Shown here piece after piece: positions 1 to 9,204 of a stretch of DNA of 64,000 nt; the stretch's first letter is position 1, and every line of letters begins with the position of its first letter. Origin of the DNA: Sphingomonadales bacterium EhC05 (lineage in GTDB: Bacteria > Pseudomonadota > Alphaproteobacteria > Sphingomonadales > Sphingomonadaceae); the NCBI GenBank assembly GCA_001650955.1, contig LXYP01000021.1, positions 124,001 to 188,000 of the forward strand, written 5' to 3'. The notes below the pieces were generated by a model. That model saw nothing but the letters and a program-made list of their open reading frames with translations. It was not told the origin of the DNA and ran no database searches. Made by a program: the position numbers and the translations under genes.

Positions 1-885
1 GAAAGTGGCCCAGATCAGCGCGGTATAGTCCATCGGGACGATGGTCGAGACTGGCGCAAGGCGTAGCGACTGGGTGATGGCGAGTTGGCCGAGCGCGCCA
101 AATATCCCGATGCCGAACAAATAACCCCAGGTTTTCGCATCATGCCCACCACCATAGAAATAGGCGCAGACCGCGAGCGCGGGCAGCGTGTAGACGGAAA
201 ACCAGAAGATCGTGACGATGCTCGTTTCGGTGCGGCCAAGCATCCGGATCACCAGCGTGACCGAAGCGGTGACCAATGCGCCGATCAAAGCAATTGCGGC
301 ACCAAAGGCTGGGATTAGACTGCCGCCGGGCTGGACGACAATCAACACGCCGATAAAGCCAAGCAGGATCGCCGACCAGCGCTGAATGCCAACCCGTTCC
401 CGCAGGATCAGGGCTGCAAAAACCGTCGCAAATATCGGCACGGTAAAACTGATCGTCGTCGCGTCGGCGAGCGGCAGCAAGGTCATCGCCCAGAAATTGA
501 GACCCATGGCGAATATCCCAAGCACCGACCGCAAGATGTGCAATTTATGTTTGTCAGACTGGATCGCGGGCCAACCCGCCGCGCTGCGCCAGATCAGGAA
601 ACAGATCAGCGGCATGGCAGTCAGTTGACGGTAAAACAGGCTCTCGGTGACGTGCACCCCCTGTTCGCCCGCGAGCTTGACAAAGGTGAACATGACCCCG
701 AGCGACAGCATTGCCGCCAGTCGGGTCACGATACCCGAGAGCGGCTGGTTTTGCGCAATCTGCTCGGCATCCTTCCGGGCTGCTGCTAATGTCTGCGGTT
801 TCGCGATGATGGTTTTCCTGTCTCGCAGCCGGAATAAGCAGCGTGACAATCCAGTCAATTGAATTTCGCGCAGCCATGCTTGCAT
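1..885 (-). CDS. EamA/DMT-family permease, C-terminus off window
   Basis: This reading frame is open from the left edge to an ATG at 883-885. It encodes a polytopic inner-membrane protein of the drug/metabolite transporter superfamily, whose substrates are diverse and cannot be inferred here. Supporting features are repeated hydrophobic helices, the stretch LPLADATTISFTVPIFATV typical of the first EamA repeat, and the VSTIVPMDYTALIWA block typical of the second repeat. The last 20-40 residues are missing because the gene leaves the window. The start is uncertain: the first ~50 codons are polar and poorly conserved-looking, so initiation could lie further in, for example at the methionines encoded near 711 or 693. 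A second, full-length EamA gene lies at 10.9-11.8 kb; the two share the family layout and are not close copies. Confidence 0.85.
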   Translation of the reverse strand, partial: MQAWLREIQLTGLSRCLFRLRDRKTIIAKPQTLAAARKDAEQIAQNQPLSGIVTRLAAMLSLGVMFTFVKLAGEQGVHVTESLFYRQLTAMPLICFLIWRSAAGWPAIQSDKHKLHILRSVLGIFAMGLNFWAMTLLPLADATTISFTVPIFATVFAALILRERVGIQRWSAILLGFIGVLIVVQPGGSLIPAFGAAIALIGALVTASVTLVIRMLGRTETSIVTIFWFSVYTLPALAVCAYFYGGGHDAKTWGYLFGIGIFGALGQLAITQSLRLAPVSTIVPMDYTALIWATF

Positions 886-1008
886 TTGATAGGGGCTTGC
901 CCGTTGCAAGGGCTTCTGCGGTGATTTATAGAGATTGGGAATTTCTCGCGATCGATAGCGAGTCCCAGAAATTTGCCTTTTATGAGAATATTGTCAGGAG
1001 CCGAACCC

Positions 1009-2436
1009 ATGTTGGACACAACCACCAATCCGAATGACCCCCTTGTCGAAGAAGTTGCTGAATTGGTTGCGCGCTCGCGCGCGGCGCAGGCGCAGATCGA
1101 GAATTACACGCAGGAACAGGTTGATGAGTTGATCCGTGCGATGGTCTGGGCTGTGGCCGAGGAATCAGTGGCAGAGAAAATTGCGCAACATACGTTGGAA
1201 GAAACCCAGCTCGGCAATTATGACGGCAAATATCTGAAGATTTTCCGGAAAACCCGAGCGACATTATTTGATATCATCAATGACAAGTCGGTCGGCGTTC
1301 TGGAGGAAGATCACGAGCGCAATATTGTGAAAATTGCCAAGCCTGTCGGCGTTATCGGCGCTTTGTCACCGTCTACCAATCCAGAAGCGACGCCGGTTAT
1401 CAAGGCGATTTCAGCAGTGAAGGGGCGCAACTCGATCATCGTTGCACCGCATCCACGCGCCAAATTGACCAATAAGATGATCTGTGATCTCATGCGTGAC
1501 GCAATCGTAAAAATGGGCGCGCCTGCTGATCTGGTACTGAGCATCGACGTGCCTTCGGTTGAAAAAACCAATGAATTGATGCGCCAATGTGATCGCGTTC
1601 TCGCGACCGGTGGCGGTGCAATGGTAACGGCGGCTTATTCCAGCGGGACGCCTGCTCTGGGCGTTGGTGTTGGTAATGCAGTGATCACGGTGGATGAAAC
1701 CGCTGACCTGGAAGATGCCGCTGAAAAAATCCGGATCTCCAAAACGCTTGATCTTGCCGCAAGCTGTTCTTCGGATAACAGCGTTATCCTGGTCGATGCA
1801 ATCTATGACGATATGCTCGAAAAGCTGAAGCATCAGGGCGGCTATTTGGTCAATGCAGAAGAGAAACAGAAATTGCAGGACGCGCTGTGGCCTGATGGTC
1901 GTTTCAACACCGCGATCGTCGCCCAACCCGCTGAGAAAATCGCTGGAATGGCTGGATTTAATCTGCCCGAAGGGCGCACATTCTTCATGGTTCCAGAGAC
2001 TGGATATGGCGCCGAATTTCCATTTTCGGGAGAGAAACTGACCGTCATCATGGCGCTATATCGAGTGAAAGATCTCGATGAGGCAATTGCGCTGACCAAC
2101 AATATTCAGGCCTATCAGGGACAGGGCCACAGCTGCGGTATCTACTCGCAGTCCGATGAGAATATAATGAAGCTTGCCAATGCGACCCATACGTCGCGCG
2201 TGATGGTCAATCAGCCGCAATCCGCTTCAAATAGCGGCAATCTCTGGAACGGCATGCGCCAGACCTTCTCTCTCGGTTGCGGAAGCTGGGGCGGAAACGG
2301 GACCAATAACAATATCACTTGGCGTGACCTGATAAATGAAACCTGGGTGTCGAAGCCGCTGGCAGTGAACAAGGAACTGCCGAGCGACGAGGAACTGTTT
2401 GGCGATGTCATGGAGAAGATGGCTTCCGCTGCCTAA
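1009..2436 (+). CDS. Acylating aldehyde dehydrogenase (SauS/AdhE-N-like)
   Basis: A CoA-acylating aldehyde dehydrogenase of the ALDH superfamily, 475 residues. It resembles sulfoacetaldehyde dehydrogenase (acylating) and the N-terminal half of AdhE, which oxidise an aldehyde to acyl-CoA with NAD(P)+. The nucleotide-binding segment KPVGVIGALSPSTNPEATP (about residues 115-135) and the catalytic cysteine in AASCSSDNS (about C253) are visible. The C-terminal part has the glycine-rich GCGSWGGNGTNNN loop typical of this branch. An AGGAG sequence 9 bases before the ATG at 1009 favours this start over an in-frame ATG 36 bases upstream. No sulfonate or ethanolamine genes flank it, so the true aldehyde is unknown; the sulfoacetaldehyde name would be a family guess only. 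It appears to be a single-gene unit, with about 170 bases before the next gene. Confidence 0.88.
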   Translation: MLDTTTNPNDPLVEEVAELVARSRAAQAQIENYTQEQVDELIRAMVWAVAEESVAEKIAQHTLEETQLGNYDGKYLKIFRKTRATLFDIINDKSVGVLEEDHERNIVKIAKPVGVIGALSPSTNPEATPVIKAISAVKGRNSIIVAPHPRAKLTNKMICDLMRDAIVKMGAPADLVLSIDVPSVEKTNELMRQCDRVLATGGGAMVTAAYSSGTPALGVGVGNAVITVDETADLEDAAEKIRISKTLDLAASCSSDNSVILVDAIYDDMLEKLKHQGGYLVNAEEKQKLQDALWPDGRFNTAIVAQPAEKIAGMAGFNLPEGRTFFMVPETGYGAEFPFSGEKLTVIMALYRVKDLDEAIALTNNIQAYQGQGHSCGIYSQSDENIMKLANATHTSRVMVNQPQSASNSGNLWNGMRQTFSLGCGSWGGNGTNNNITWRDLINETWVSKPLAVNKELPSDEELFGDVMEKMASAA

Positions 2437-2607
2437 CTGCTTAACATCGGTCGTTCATCTTCACGATTGACCGAGTGTCAAATCAGGACATCGCCGCCAA
2501 AGAGATAGCGGACTTGTCGCTTCGCTGAGAGAATGGCGCGTTTGCTATTCTATCATCGAGACAGAGTCTATGGTTGCCGGAAATTTGCTGAAGCAGGATG
2601 AAACTGC

Positions 2608-3588
2608 GTGATCATGCTCTCTCCGCGGGGCCTGCTTCCGGCTGCCTTGTTGGCGCTGGCGCTGTTTGGGTTTTTAAGCCTCATACCGAGACCGTCGGAC
2701 AATGCGTTCCTGCCGGTTCCTGTTGCGACAACCGACAAACGCATCGCCTTCAGCTTTGACGATACACCGCGCGGTCAGGGCGCATTTCTGGAGAAAGCGG
2801 AACGGCCCCAAATGCTTCTCGAAGCATTGGCAACAGGTGGGATCAAGCAAGCGGTGTTCTTCATCAATCCCGGACGGATCACCGATCAGGATGATGATGC
2901 TGCAACGGTCGCCAGCTATGCCGGGGCAGGGCATCTGCTCGCCAATCATACCGCCGATCACAGCAAGCTCTCAACTACGTCAGTCGAGATGTTTCTGGCC
3001 GATGTCGACCGGGCTGAGGCCTGGTTGAAAGGCAAGCCCAATTACCGCCCCTGGTTCCGCTTCCCCTATCTCGATGAGGGGCAGAAAGATAAAAAGAAAC
3101 GCGATGCGGTGCGGACGGGCCTCAAAAAACGCGGGCTCATGAATGGCTATGTCACGGTTGATGCGTCGGATTGGCATATGGAAGAACTGGCGCTGGCAGC
3201 AGCGCGTGATGGCAAATTGATGGACTGGAACGCGATGGGCGAATTGTTCGTGGAATCCTATCTGCAATCCGCCAATTTCTCTGATGATCTCGCCAGGCGG
3301 ACTTTGGGTCGCGCGCCGGTACAGATGATATTGCTGCATGACACGGATCTGGCGGCGATGTTCGTCGATGATCTGGCCGCGGCGCTGAAACAGGATGGCT
3401 GGACGATTGTGTCCGCTGATGAGGCTTATCGCGATCCCATCGCCAATATGGAACCGGACGTTGATTTTGCTGACGGAACCCGTACGCAAATGCTTGCGGC
3501 CGAACGCGGCATTGGCAATCGCTGGTATATGCGCAACGATCAAAAAGTAGCAAAAAAGCTATTTGCCGAGAGAGTTTTGCGGGACTAG
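2608..3588 (+). CDS. Polysaccharide deacetylase family (NodB domain)
   Basis: A probable exported or membrane-anchored carbohydrate esterase family 4 protein that removes acetyl groups from a polysaccharide or peptidoglycan. An N-terminal hydrophobic stretch (about residues 8-27) acts as signal or anchor. The family motifs appear in order: FSFDD with D51/D52 (base and metal ligand), NHTADH with H114 and H118 (metal ligands), RFPY, DASDWH, and ILLHD near the C-terminus. The start is taken as GTG at 2608 because an AGGA lies 9 bases upstream; an ATG two codons later (2614) is the alternative. The dipeptidase gene follows 10 bases later, so the two are probably co-transcribed, suggesting a shared envelope or peptide-salvage role. 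Substrate is not determinable from sequence. Confidence 0.88.
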   Translation: MIMLSPRGLLPAALLALALFGFLSLIPRPSDNAFLPVPVATTDKRIAFSFDDTPRGQGAFLEKAERPQMLLEALATGGIKQAVFFINPGRITDQDDDAATVASYAGAGHLLANHTADHSKLSTTSVEMFLADVDRAEAWLKGKPNYRPWFRFPYLDEGQKDKKKRDAVRTGLKKRGLMNGYVTVDASDWHMEELALAAARDGKLMDWNAMGELFVESYLQSANFSDDLARRTLGRAPVQMILLHDTDLAAMFVDDLAAALKQDGWTIVSADEAYRDPIANMEPDVDFADGTRTQMLAAERGIGNRWYMRNDQKVAKKLFAERVLRD

Positions 3589-3598
3589 ACAGCGGAGC

Positions 3599-4837
3599 AT
3601 GAAAGCTAAGATTCTCCTGTCTCATTTCGCCCTCGCTAGCTGCTTGCTCGGGGTAACGCCAGCCCACGCGCAAAGCCCGGATGCGATCGCGCAAGAGGTG
3701 CTGAGCGAGCATCCGATTATCGACGGTCATAATGACGCGCCGGAGCAAATACGCGGTCGTTTCGATAGTGATTTTGGAAAATTCGACTTTTCTGACACTC
3801 TGGATACCTTAGGTAATGCAGCCAAACCGATGCATACCGATATCGCACGACTGCGCGCTGGCGGAATCGGCGGTCAATTCTGGTCGGTCTGGATCGACCC
3901 CGAATTGCCGCGGGCGGAAGCGGTCGAGCGGGTTGTTCAGCAGATCGATGTCGTGCATCGGATGGTTGCGCTATATCCCGACGATCTCCAAATTGCCTTG
4001 ACGGCCGCAGATATTGACCAGGCCCAAAGCGAGGGAAAAATAGCTTCGCTGATCGGCATGGAGGGCGGCCATTCAATCGGAAACTCGCTGGCCTTACTGC
4101 GGCAAACCTATGCCCTGGGTGCCCGTTATATGACGCTGACCCACTGGAAGACCTTGAATTGGGCAGATTCAGCAACTGACGCACCGCAGAGCGACGGCCT
4201 CTCGGAATTTGGTGTCGCAGTCGTCCAGGAAATGAACCGCCTGGGCATGTTGATTGATCTCAGTCATGTCTCCCCGGCGACGATGAATGATGCGCTGGAT
4301 GTCACGCGGGCGCCGGTTATCTTCAGTCACAGTTCCGCCAGCGGCGTGACTGATCATCCGCGCAATGTGCCTGACTCTGTTCTTAATCGGTTGCCCGCGA
4401 CTGATGGCGTTGTGATGGTGACATTTGTGCCGTCCTATCTCAAGGCAGAACGGCGCGATTGGGAAGCTGCTGAAAAGGCTGAAGAAGCGAGAGCCGCTGC
4501 GCTATTCCCAGGCGAAGAAGAGCGCCGCAAGACCCATATGAAAGACTGGCGTGAGGCAAATGAAATGCCGATGGTCAGCGCTTCGGATGTTGCCGACCAT
4601 ATTGATCATATTCGTGATGTCGCCGGTATCGATCATATTGGCATTGGCGGGGACTATGACGGAATCCGTTTCCTCCCCGAGGATATGCAGGATGTCACCA
4701 CCTATCCAGTGCTGTTCGCCGAGCTTGTCCGCCGGGGATATAGCAAAGCGGATCTCGCAAAAATTTCGCGCGGCAATATCTTGCGAGTGATGCGCAGCGC
4801 CGAAACAATATCTGCAAATTTGAAAGCGGCCGATTAA
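3599..4837 (+). CDS. Membrane dipeptidase-like, peptidase family M19
   Basis: A zinc dipeptidase of the renal dipeptidase (M19) family, 412 residues, which hydrolyses dipeptides, probably in the periplasm. A clear signal peptide runs to an AHA-Q cleavage site near residue 25. Metal and active-site motifs are present: DGHNDAP (H44 and D46), GMEGGHSIG (bridging glutamate), DLSHVSP and FSHSSASG (histidines), and GGDYDG (aspartate). The start at ATG 3599 is chosen because the signal peptide begins there; an in-frame TTG at 3563 would overlap the previous gene and spoil the signal. The acyl-CoA dehydrogenase gene begins 4 bases after the stop, so this gene probably belongs to a long operon running to about 9.2 kb. 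Dipeptide breakdown and branched-chain amino-acid oxidation would then be expressed together, which is inference. Confidence 0.93.
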   Translation: MKAKILLSHFALASCLLGVTPAHAQSPDAIAQEVLSEHPIIDGHNDAPEQIRGRFDSDFGKFDFSDTLDTLGNAAKPMHTDIARLRAGGIGGQFWSVWIDPELPRAEAVERVVQQIDVVHRMVALYPDDLQIALTAADIDQAQSEGKIASLIGMEGGHSIGNSLALLRQTYALGARYMTLTHWKTLNWADSATDAPQSDGLSEFGVAVVQEMNRLGMLIDLSHVSPATMNDALDVTRAPVIFSHSSASGVTDHPRNVPDSVLNRLPATDGVVMVTFVPSYLKAERRDWEAAEKAEEARAAALFPGEEERRKTHMKDWREANEMPMVSASDVADHIDHIRDVAGIDHIGIGGDYDGIRFLPEDMQDVTTYPVLFAELVRRGYSKADLAKISRGNILRVMRSAETISANLKAAD

Positions 4838-4841
4838 TGTT

Positions 4842-5984
4842 ATGACCCAATTTTCCCTGACCGAAGACCAGCTTGCCATTCAGGAAATGGCACAGAAATT
4901 CACAGCGGATGCGATAACGCCCCATGCTTCCGAATGGGATGAGAAGCATATTTTCCCGCGTGAGACGATCAAACAGGCCGCAGAACTTGGCTTTGGCGGT
5001 ATCTATGTGTCGGAAGAATCCGGCGGCATCGGCCTTGGTCGACTCGAAAGCGCCGTCATCATGGAAGCCATGGCTTATGGCTGTCCATCGACCAGCGCCT
5101 TCATCTCGATTCACAATATGGCGGCCTGGATGATTGACACATTCGGATCGCAAGCGGTGAAAGACAAATATCTGCCGGACCTGATTCCGATGGACAAGAT
5201 ATCCAGCTATTGCCTGACCGAGGCGGGAGCCGGATCGGATGCTGCGTCGCTGAAGACCAAAGCGGTGCGAGATGGTGATCATTATGTGGTCAATGGATCG
5301 AAGCAATTTATCTCCGGTGGCGGGGAGAATGAAATCTATGTCACCATGACCCGCACGTCGGATGACGGAGCCAAAGGTGTCACCTGCCTGGTGATCGAGA
5401 AAGATATGGATGGCGTATCTTTCGGCGCGCAGGAGAAGAAACTGGGTTGGCATTCGCAGCCCACCTCGCAGGTCAATTTTGACAATGTACGTGTTCCGGT
5501 TGAAAATCGTGTCGGGGACGAAGGCGAAGGCTTCAGGATTGCTATGGCAGGTCTGGATGGCGGACGGTTGAACATTGGTGCCTGTTCGCTCGGTGGTGCG
5601 CAGCGCTGCCTCGATGAAGCGGTCAACTATACCAAAGAACGTAAACAGTTCGGCAAAGCGATCAGCGATTTCCAGAACACCCAGTTCATGCTTGCCGATA
5701 TGGCAACTGATCTCGAAGCCTCCCGGGCGCTGCTCTATCTCGCTGCTGCCAAAGTCACCGAAGGCGCTCCGGACAAGACCAAATTCGCCGCGATGGCCAA
5801 ACGACTGGCCACCGATAACGGCTCGAAAATCGTCAACGACGCGCTGCAATTATTTGGCGGCTATGGCTATTTACAAGATTATCCGATCGAGCGTTTTTGG
5901 CGGGATCTGCGGGTTCATTCAATTCTCGAAGGCACCAATCAGGTCATGCGCATGATCGTTTCGCGCGAAATGCTTCGGCAATAA
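4842..5984 (+). CDS. Acyl-CoA dehydrogenase, probably isobutyryl-CoA type
   Basis: An FAD-dependent acyl-CoA dehydrogenase of 380 residues. Its position beside hydroxyisobutyryl-CoA hydrolase and hydroxyisobutyrate dehydrogenase genes points to isobutyryl-CoA to methacrylyl-CoA, the first CoA-ester oxidation in valine catabolism. Visible family features are CLTEAGAGSDAASL (FAD/substrate loop), ERKQFGKAISDFQ (signature 2), the QLFGGYGYLQDYP region and the catalytic-base position in LEGTNQVMR (about E363). Length matches the family. It starts 4 bases after the dipeptidase stop and ends 8 bases before the next start. Specificity is inferred from neighbours; branched-chain relatives such as 2-methylbutyryl- or isovaleryl-CoA dehydrogenases cannot be excluded. 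Confidence 0.93.
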   Translation: MTQFSLTEDQLAIQEMAQKFTADAITPHASEWDEKHIFPRETIKQAAELGFGGIYVSEESGGIGLGRLESAVIMEAMAYGCPSTSAFISIHNMAAWMIDTFGSQAVKDKYLPDLIPMDKISSYCLTEAGAGSDAASLKTKAVRDGDHYVVNGSKQFISGGGENEIYVTMTRTSDDGAKGVTCLVIEKDMDGVSFGAQEKKLGWHSQPTSQVNFDNVRVPVENRVGDEGEGFRIAMAGLDGGRLNIGACSLGGAQRCLDEAVNYTKERKQFGKAISDFQNTQFMLADMATDLEASRALLYLAAAKVTEGAPDKTKFAAMAKRLATDNGSKIVNDALQLFGGYGYLQDYPIERFWRDLRVHSILEGTNQVMRMIVSREMLRQ

Positions 5985-5992
5985 GGTATATT

Positions 5993-7036
5993 ATGACAGA
6001 CGATATCATCATCCAAAAATCCGGCCGGATTGGCCATATCAGCTTGAATCGCCCCAAGGTGATCCATTCGCTCAATCTCGACATGTGTCTGGCGATGACC
6101 GAAGCCTTGCTCGCCTGGCGCGATGACGATGAAGTTGAGGCGATCATTCTCGATCATAGCGAGGGCCGCGGCTTTTGCGCGGGCGGCGATATCGCCATGC
6201 TCCGGGATTCCGGTCTCACCGATGGCAAACAGGGTCGCGAATTTTTCTACAAGGAATATCAGCTCAATCATCTGATGTTTGAATATCCCAAACCGATTAT
6301 TGCCTTCATGGACGGGATCACCATGGGCGGCGGCGTCGGTATCTCACAGCCTGCGAAATATCGGGTGGCGACCGAAAATACCCGTTTCGCCATGCCCGAG
6401 ACCGGCATTGGCCTGTTCCCGGATGTGGGCGGCGGTTGGTATCTGTCGCGATTGAACGGGCGGCTGGGGCAGTTTCTGGCGCTGACTGGCGCGCGGCTCA
6501 ATGGGGCCGAATGCAAGGAAGTGGGTATTGCGACCCATTATCTGTCCGCCGAGGCTTTGGTGGAAGCCAAGCAGCGGATCATGGAAAAACCGGACCGGAT
6601 CGAAGGCATATTGGGTCAACTCTCGGACAATGTGCCCGAAGCGCGGATCACCAATAATCTCGACAAGATCGACAAGTTTTTCGCCTCTGACCGCTATGAA
6701 GATATTTTGGCGGCACTGGAAGCCGATGACAGCGACTGGGCCGCGAAGGAACGTGATACGCTAGGCACGAAAAGCCCACAGACCTGCAAGGTTGCGCTGC
6801 GCCAGCTCAAGGAAGGCGCGGCAATGGAAAGTTTCGCGGACGAGATGCGCAACGAATATCGCATTGGCTATCATGTGCTGGTGATGCATGATTTCCTCGA
6901 AGGTGTCCGCGCGTTGATCGTCGACAAGGACAATGATCCGAAATGGAACCCGCCGACCCCCGAAGATGTCAGCGCTGAATGGATCGACAATATTTTCGCG
7001 CCGTTACCGGCAGATGAAGAATGGAAACCACTATGA
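5993..7036 (+). CDS. 3-hydroxyisobutyryl-CoA hydrolase (HIBCH-like)
   Basis: A crotonase-fold thioesterase of 347 residues that releases 3-hydroxyisobutyrate from its CoA ester in valine breakdown. It is longer than a plain enoyl-CoA hydratase (about 260 residues). It carries the HIBCH-type signatures GFCAGGDI (oxyanion region), [11 protein letters not shown] and [21 protein letters not shown] (shortened here to the diagnostic glutamate and PDVGG), plus the C-terminal extension typical of hydrolases. The ATG at 5993 is preceded by AAGG and sits 8 bases after the acyl-CoA dehydrogenase stop. Its last codon region overlaps the next start in an ATGA arrangement, indicating translational coupling. 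Removing this CoA ester pulls methacrylyl-CoA, a toxic thiol-reactive intermediate, through the pathway. Confidence 0.93.
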   Translation: MTDDIIIQKSGRIGHISLNRPKVIHSLNLDMCLAMTEALLAWRDDDEVEAIILDHSEGRGFCAGGDIAMLRDSGLTDGKQGREFFYKEYQLNHLMFEYPKPIIAFMDGITMGGGVGISQPAKYRVATENTRFAMPETGIGLFPDVGGGWYLSRLNGRLGQFLALTGARLNGAECKEVGIATHYLSAEALVEAKQRIMEKPDRIEGILGQLSDNVPEARITNNLDKIDKFFASDRYEDILAALEADDSDWAAKERDTLGTKSPQTCKVALRQLKEGAAMESFADEMRNEYRIGYHVLVMHDFLEGVRALIVDKDNDPKWNPPTPEDVSAEWIDNIFAPLPADEEWKPL

Positions 7037-7815
7037 CTTATGAAACAATTCTCACCGAACAGCGTGGATCCGTTACGCTGATCACGCTCAACCGGCCCAA
7101 ATCGCTCAACGCATTGAACAGCCAGGTGCTTGATGAGTTAATTGACGCTTTTGCGGCTTTTCAGGCGGATGAGACGCAAAATTGCGCGGTTTTGACCGGG
7201 TCCGGCGACAAGGCCTTTGCTGCGGGTGCGGACATCAAGGAAATGTATGAGAAATCGGCTGCCGATTTCTATCTCGAGGATTTTTTCGCCAAATGGACCA
7301 GCCATATTGTAAAAGCCACGCGCAAGCCCTGGATCGCGGCGGTCAATGGCTTCGCACTTGGCGGTGGTTGCGAATTGGCGATGATGGCGGATATCATCAT
7401 TGTCAGCGACAAAGCGAAATTCGGCCAGCCGGAGATTAAACTCGGCGTGGCGCCTGGCATGGGTGGATCACAGCGGCTTACTCGCGCCGTCGGCAAATCC
7501 AAATCGATGGATATGTGTCTGACCGGGCGAATGATGGATGCCGAGGAAGCAGAGCGTTCTGGGCTAGTTGCTCGCGTGGTGCCACATGATGAGTTACTCG
7601 ACGAGGCACTCAAATCAGCTGCCATCATCGCTTCGATGCCGCCAATGGCGATTCAGGTGAACAAGGAAATGGTCAATTCGGCGTTCGAGAATAATCTCGA
7701 CCAGGGCCTGGTGCATGAACGGCGTCTGTTCCAGATACTGACGGCCACGGAAGACAAAAAAGAAGGCATGGCCGCGTTTATCGAGAAACGCGAAGGCCAA
7801 TGGATGGGACGTTAA
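7033..7815 (+). CDS. Enoyl-CoA hydratase
   Basis: A crotonase-family hydratase of 260 residues, the usual length. The two catalytic glutamates are in conserved contexts, [12 protein letters not shown] and [15 protein letters not shown], and the oxyanion-hole segment [11 protein letters not shown] is intact. In this cluster it would hydrate methacrylyl-CoA to 3-hydroxyisobutyryl-CoA, the substrate of the upstream-encoded hydrolase; short-chain crotonyl-CoA is an equally possible substrate. The start at 7033 forms an ATGA overlap with the stop of the preceding gene; an in-frame ATG 12 bases earlier is less likely. A small membrane-protein gene follows after 9 bases. Confidence 0.94.
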   Translation: MTYETILTEQRGSVTLITLNRPKSLNALNSQVLDELIDAFAAFQADETQNCAVLTGSGDKAFAAGADIKEMYEKSAADFYLEDFFAKWTSHIVKATRKPWIAAVNGFALGGGCELAMMADIIIVSDKAKFGQPEIKLGVAPGMGGSQRLTRAVGKSKSMDMCLTGRMMDAEEAERSGLVARVVPHDELLDEALKSAAIIASMPPMAIQVNKEMVNSAFENNLDQGLVHERRLFQILTATEDKKEGMAAFIEKREGQWMGR

Positions 7816-7824
7816 TTATAGCCA

Positions 7825-8112
7825 ATGCATGGGTTAGAGATCTATATTCTATTTGGAGTTTTAGGCTTGATAGCCTCTGGATTTGTGATTCAGATGCTGC
7901 TTCGTAGCCGCGTTTATCACTCGGCCTCGTTGGTCTCTTTCTCAATATTCCTGTTCGTTCTATCGTTGAATGATGGGGAAATGTTGGATGTCATTGAAGG
8001 TATGCCAGCCACTATATTAGTTGGGCTGTTGGCTTTTGCGTTGGGGTCTGTTGGTGCCGGACTAGCGAATCTCCTTATTATAAAGACAAAAAGAATGGAC
8101 ATAATGGAATGA
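7825..8112 (+). CDS. Small membrane protein of unknown function
   Basis: A 95-residue protein that I do not recognise. It has about three hydrophobic segments (roughly residues 5-24, 36-50 and 60-85) and a short charged tail. It is probably a real gene because its stop overlaps the start of the 3-hydroxyisobutyrate dehydrogenase gene in an ATGA arrangement and it starts 9 bases after the hydratase stop. Codon use is more AT-rich than the flanking enzyme genes, which suggests a later insertion into the operon. The central hydrophobic part resembles monovalent cation/proton antiporter small subunits (MrpF-like) in layout only; no function is assigned. Confidence 0.7.
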   Translation: MHGLEIYILFGVLGLIASGFVIQMLLRSRVYHSASLVSFSIFLFVLSLNDGEMLDVIEGMPATILVGLLAFALGSVGAGLANLLIIKTKRMDIME

Positions 8113-8990
8113 AAATCGGATTTATCGGCCTCGGCAATATGGGCGGCGGCATGGCTGCCAATCTCGCGAAAGCTGGGCATGAGGTACATGCATTTGACCT
8201 GTCCGGCGAAGCGCTGGCGCGAGCAGGCGAGGCGGGCTGTCATCCGGTGAGCGACGCGGCGGAGGCAGTCAAAAATATGGAAGCGGTTGTTACCATGCTT
8301 CCTGCGGGCACCCATGTGCGCAAAGTCTATGAATATGAAGTCATCATCAACGCCAACCCCGGCACGCTGGTGATCGATTGCTCGACGATCGATGTCGACA
8401 GCGCACGTGATGTCGCGACCATGGCGGAGGCCAAAGGCCTGGTTCCTGTCGATGCGCCGGTATCCGGCGGGATTGCGGCGGCCAATGGTGGCACGCTGAC
8501 CTTCATGGTTGGAGGAAGTGACGACGGCTTCAAACGTGCTGAACAGATTCTCTCGGACATGGGCAAGGCCGTCATCCACGCGGGTGGCAATGGGGCCGGG
8601 CAAGCAGCGAAAATCTGCAACAATATGTTGCTCGGGGCGTCGATGATCGCGACTTGTGAGACCTTCAAAATGGCTGAGAAGCTGGGTCTCGATCTCCAGA
8701 ATTTCTACGATATTTCATCCAAGGCTTCGGGTCAAAACTGGTCAATGACCAGCTATTGCCCGGTGCCGGGTGTCGGTCCGCAAAGCCCGGCCGATAATGG
8801 CTATGAAGGCGGATTTGCCGCCGCCTTGATGCTCAAGGATTTGCGACTGGCGATGGAAGCGGCGAAAAGCGCGGGTGCGGACGTGCCGATGGGCGCGGAA
8901 GCAGCGAAGCTTTACGAGCAATATGCCGAAGGGCAGGAACAGGGCGGCAAGGATTTTTCCGGTATTATCAACATGCTAGATAAAGGTTAG
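8109..8990 (+). CDS. mmsB: 3-hydroxyisobutyrate dehydrogenase
   Basis: An NAD-dependent beta-hydroxyacid dehydrogenase of 293 residues that oxidises 3-hydroxyisobutyrate to methylmalonate semialdehyde in valine degradation. The N-terminal Rossmann signature GFIGLGNMGGGMAANL, the substrate-binding DAPVSGG loop and the catalytic lysine in GAGQAAKICNN (about K168) are all present. The C-terminal SGQNWS and KDLRLAMEAA segments fit the family. It is translationally coupled to the small membrane-protein gene upstream. The next enzyme of the pathway, methylmalonate semialdehyde dehydrogenase (mmsA), is not in the window. Confidence 0.95.
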   Translation: MKIGFIGLGNMGGGMAANLAKAGHEVHAFDLSGEALARAGEAGCHPVSDAAEAVKNMEAVVTMLPAGTHVRKVYEYEVIINANPGTLVIDCSTIDVDSARDVATMAEAKGLVPVDAPVSGGIAAANGGTLTFMVGGSDDGFKRAEQILSDMGKAVIHAGGNGAGQAAKICNNMLLGASMIATCETFKMAEKLGLDLQNFYDISSKASGQNWSMTSYCPVPGVGPQSPADNGYEGGFAAALMLKDLRLAMEAAKSAGADVPMGAEAAKLYEQYAEGQEQGGKDFSGIINMLDKG

Positions 8991-8998
8991 GACGTTTA

Positions 8999-9196
8999 AT
9001 GCCTCCGCTATGGATGATCGCCTGCGGCGTGTCGGCTGTCCTCGCCCTGATCTCTGAAATTGCCAATCGCAGACGCAATCAACGCAAAGATATCGACCGG
9101 GTCGGCTTCATGCCGTGGACGACGATTACCGCAATGTCGCTGTTAACCTGCGGTATATCGATTGCATTTGGATTCGGATTTATCTCAGCCGAATAG
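8999..9196 (+). CDS. Small two-helix membrane protein, unknown
   Basis: A 65-residue hypothetical protein starting 8 bases after mmsB. It has two hydrophobic helices (about residues 3-20 and 40-62) separated by a strongly basic loop, RRRNQRKD, a layout typical of small inner-membrane proteins with the loop in the cytoplasm. It ends 8 bases before the convergent cpaF gene. I recognise no family. Close packing with mmsB makes expression in the same operon likely. Confidence 0.6.
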   Translation: MPPLWMIACGVSAVLALISEIANRRRNQRKDIDRVGFMPWTTITAMSLLTCGISIAFGFGFISAE

Positions 9197-9204
9197 ACGT
9201 TCGC

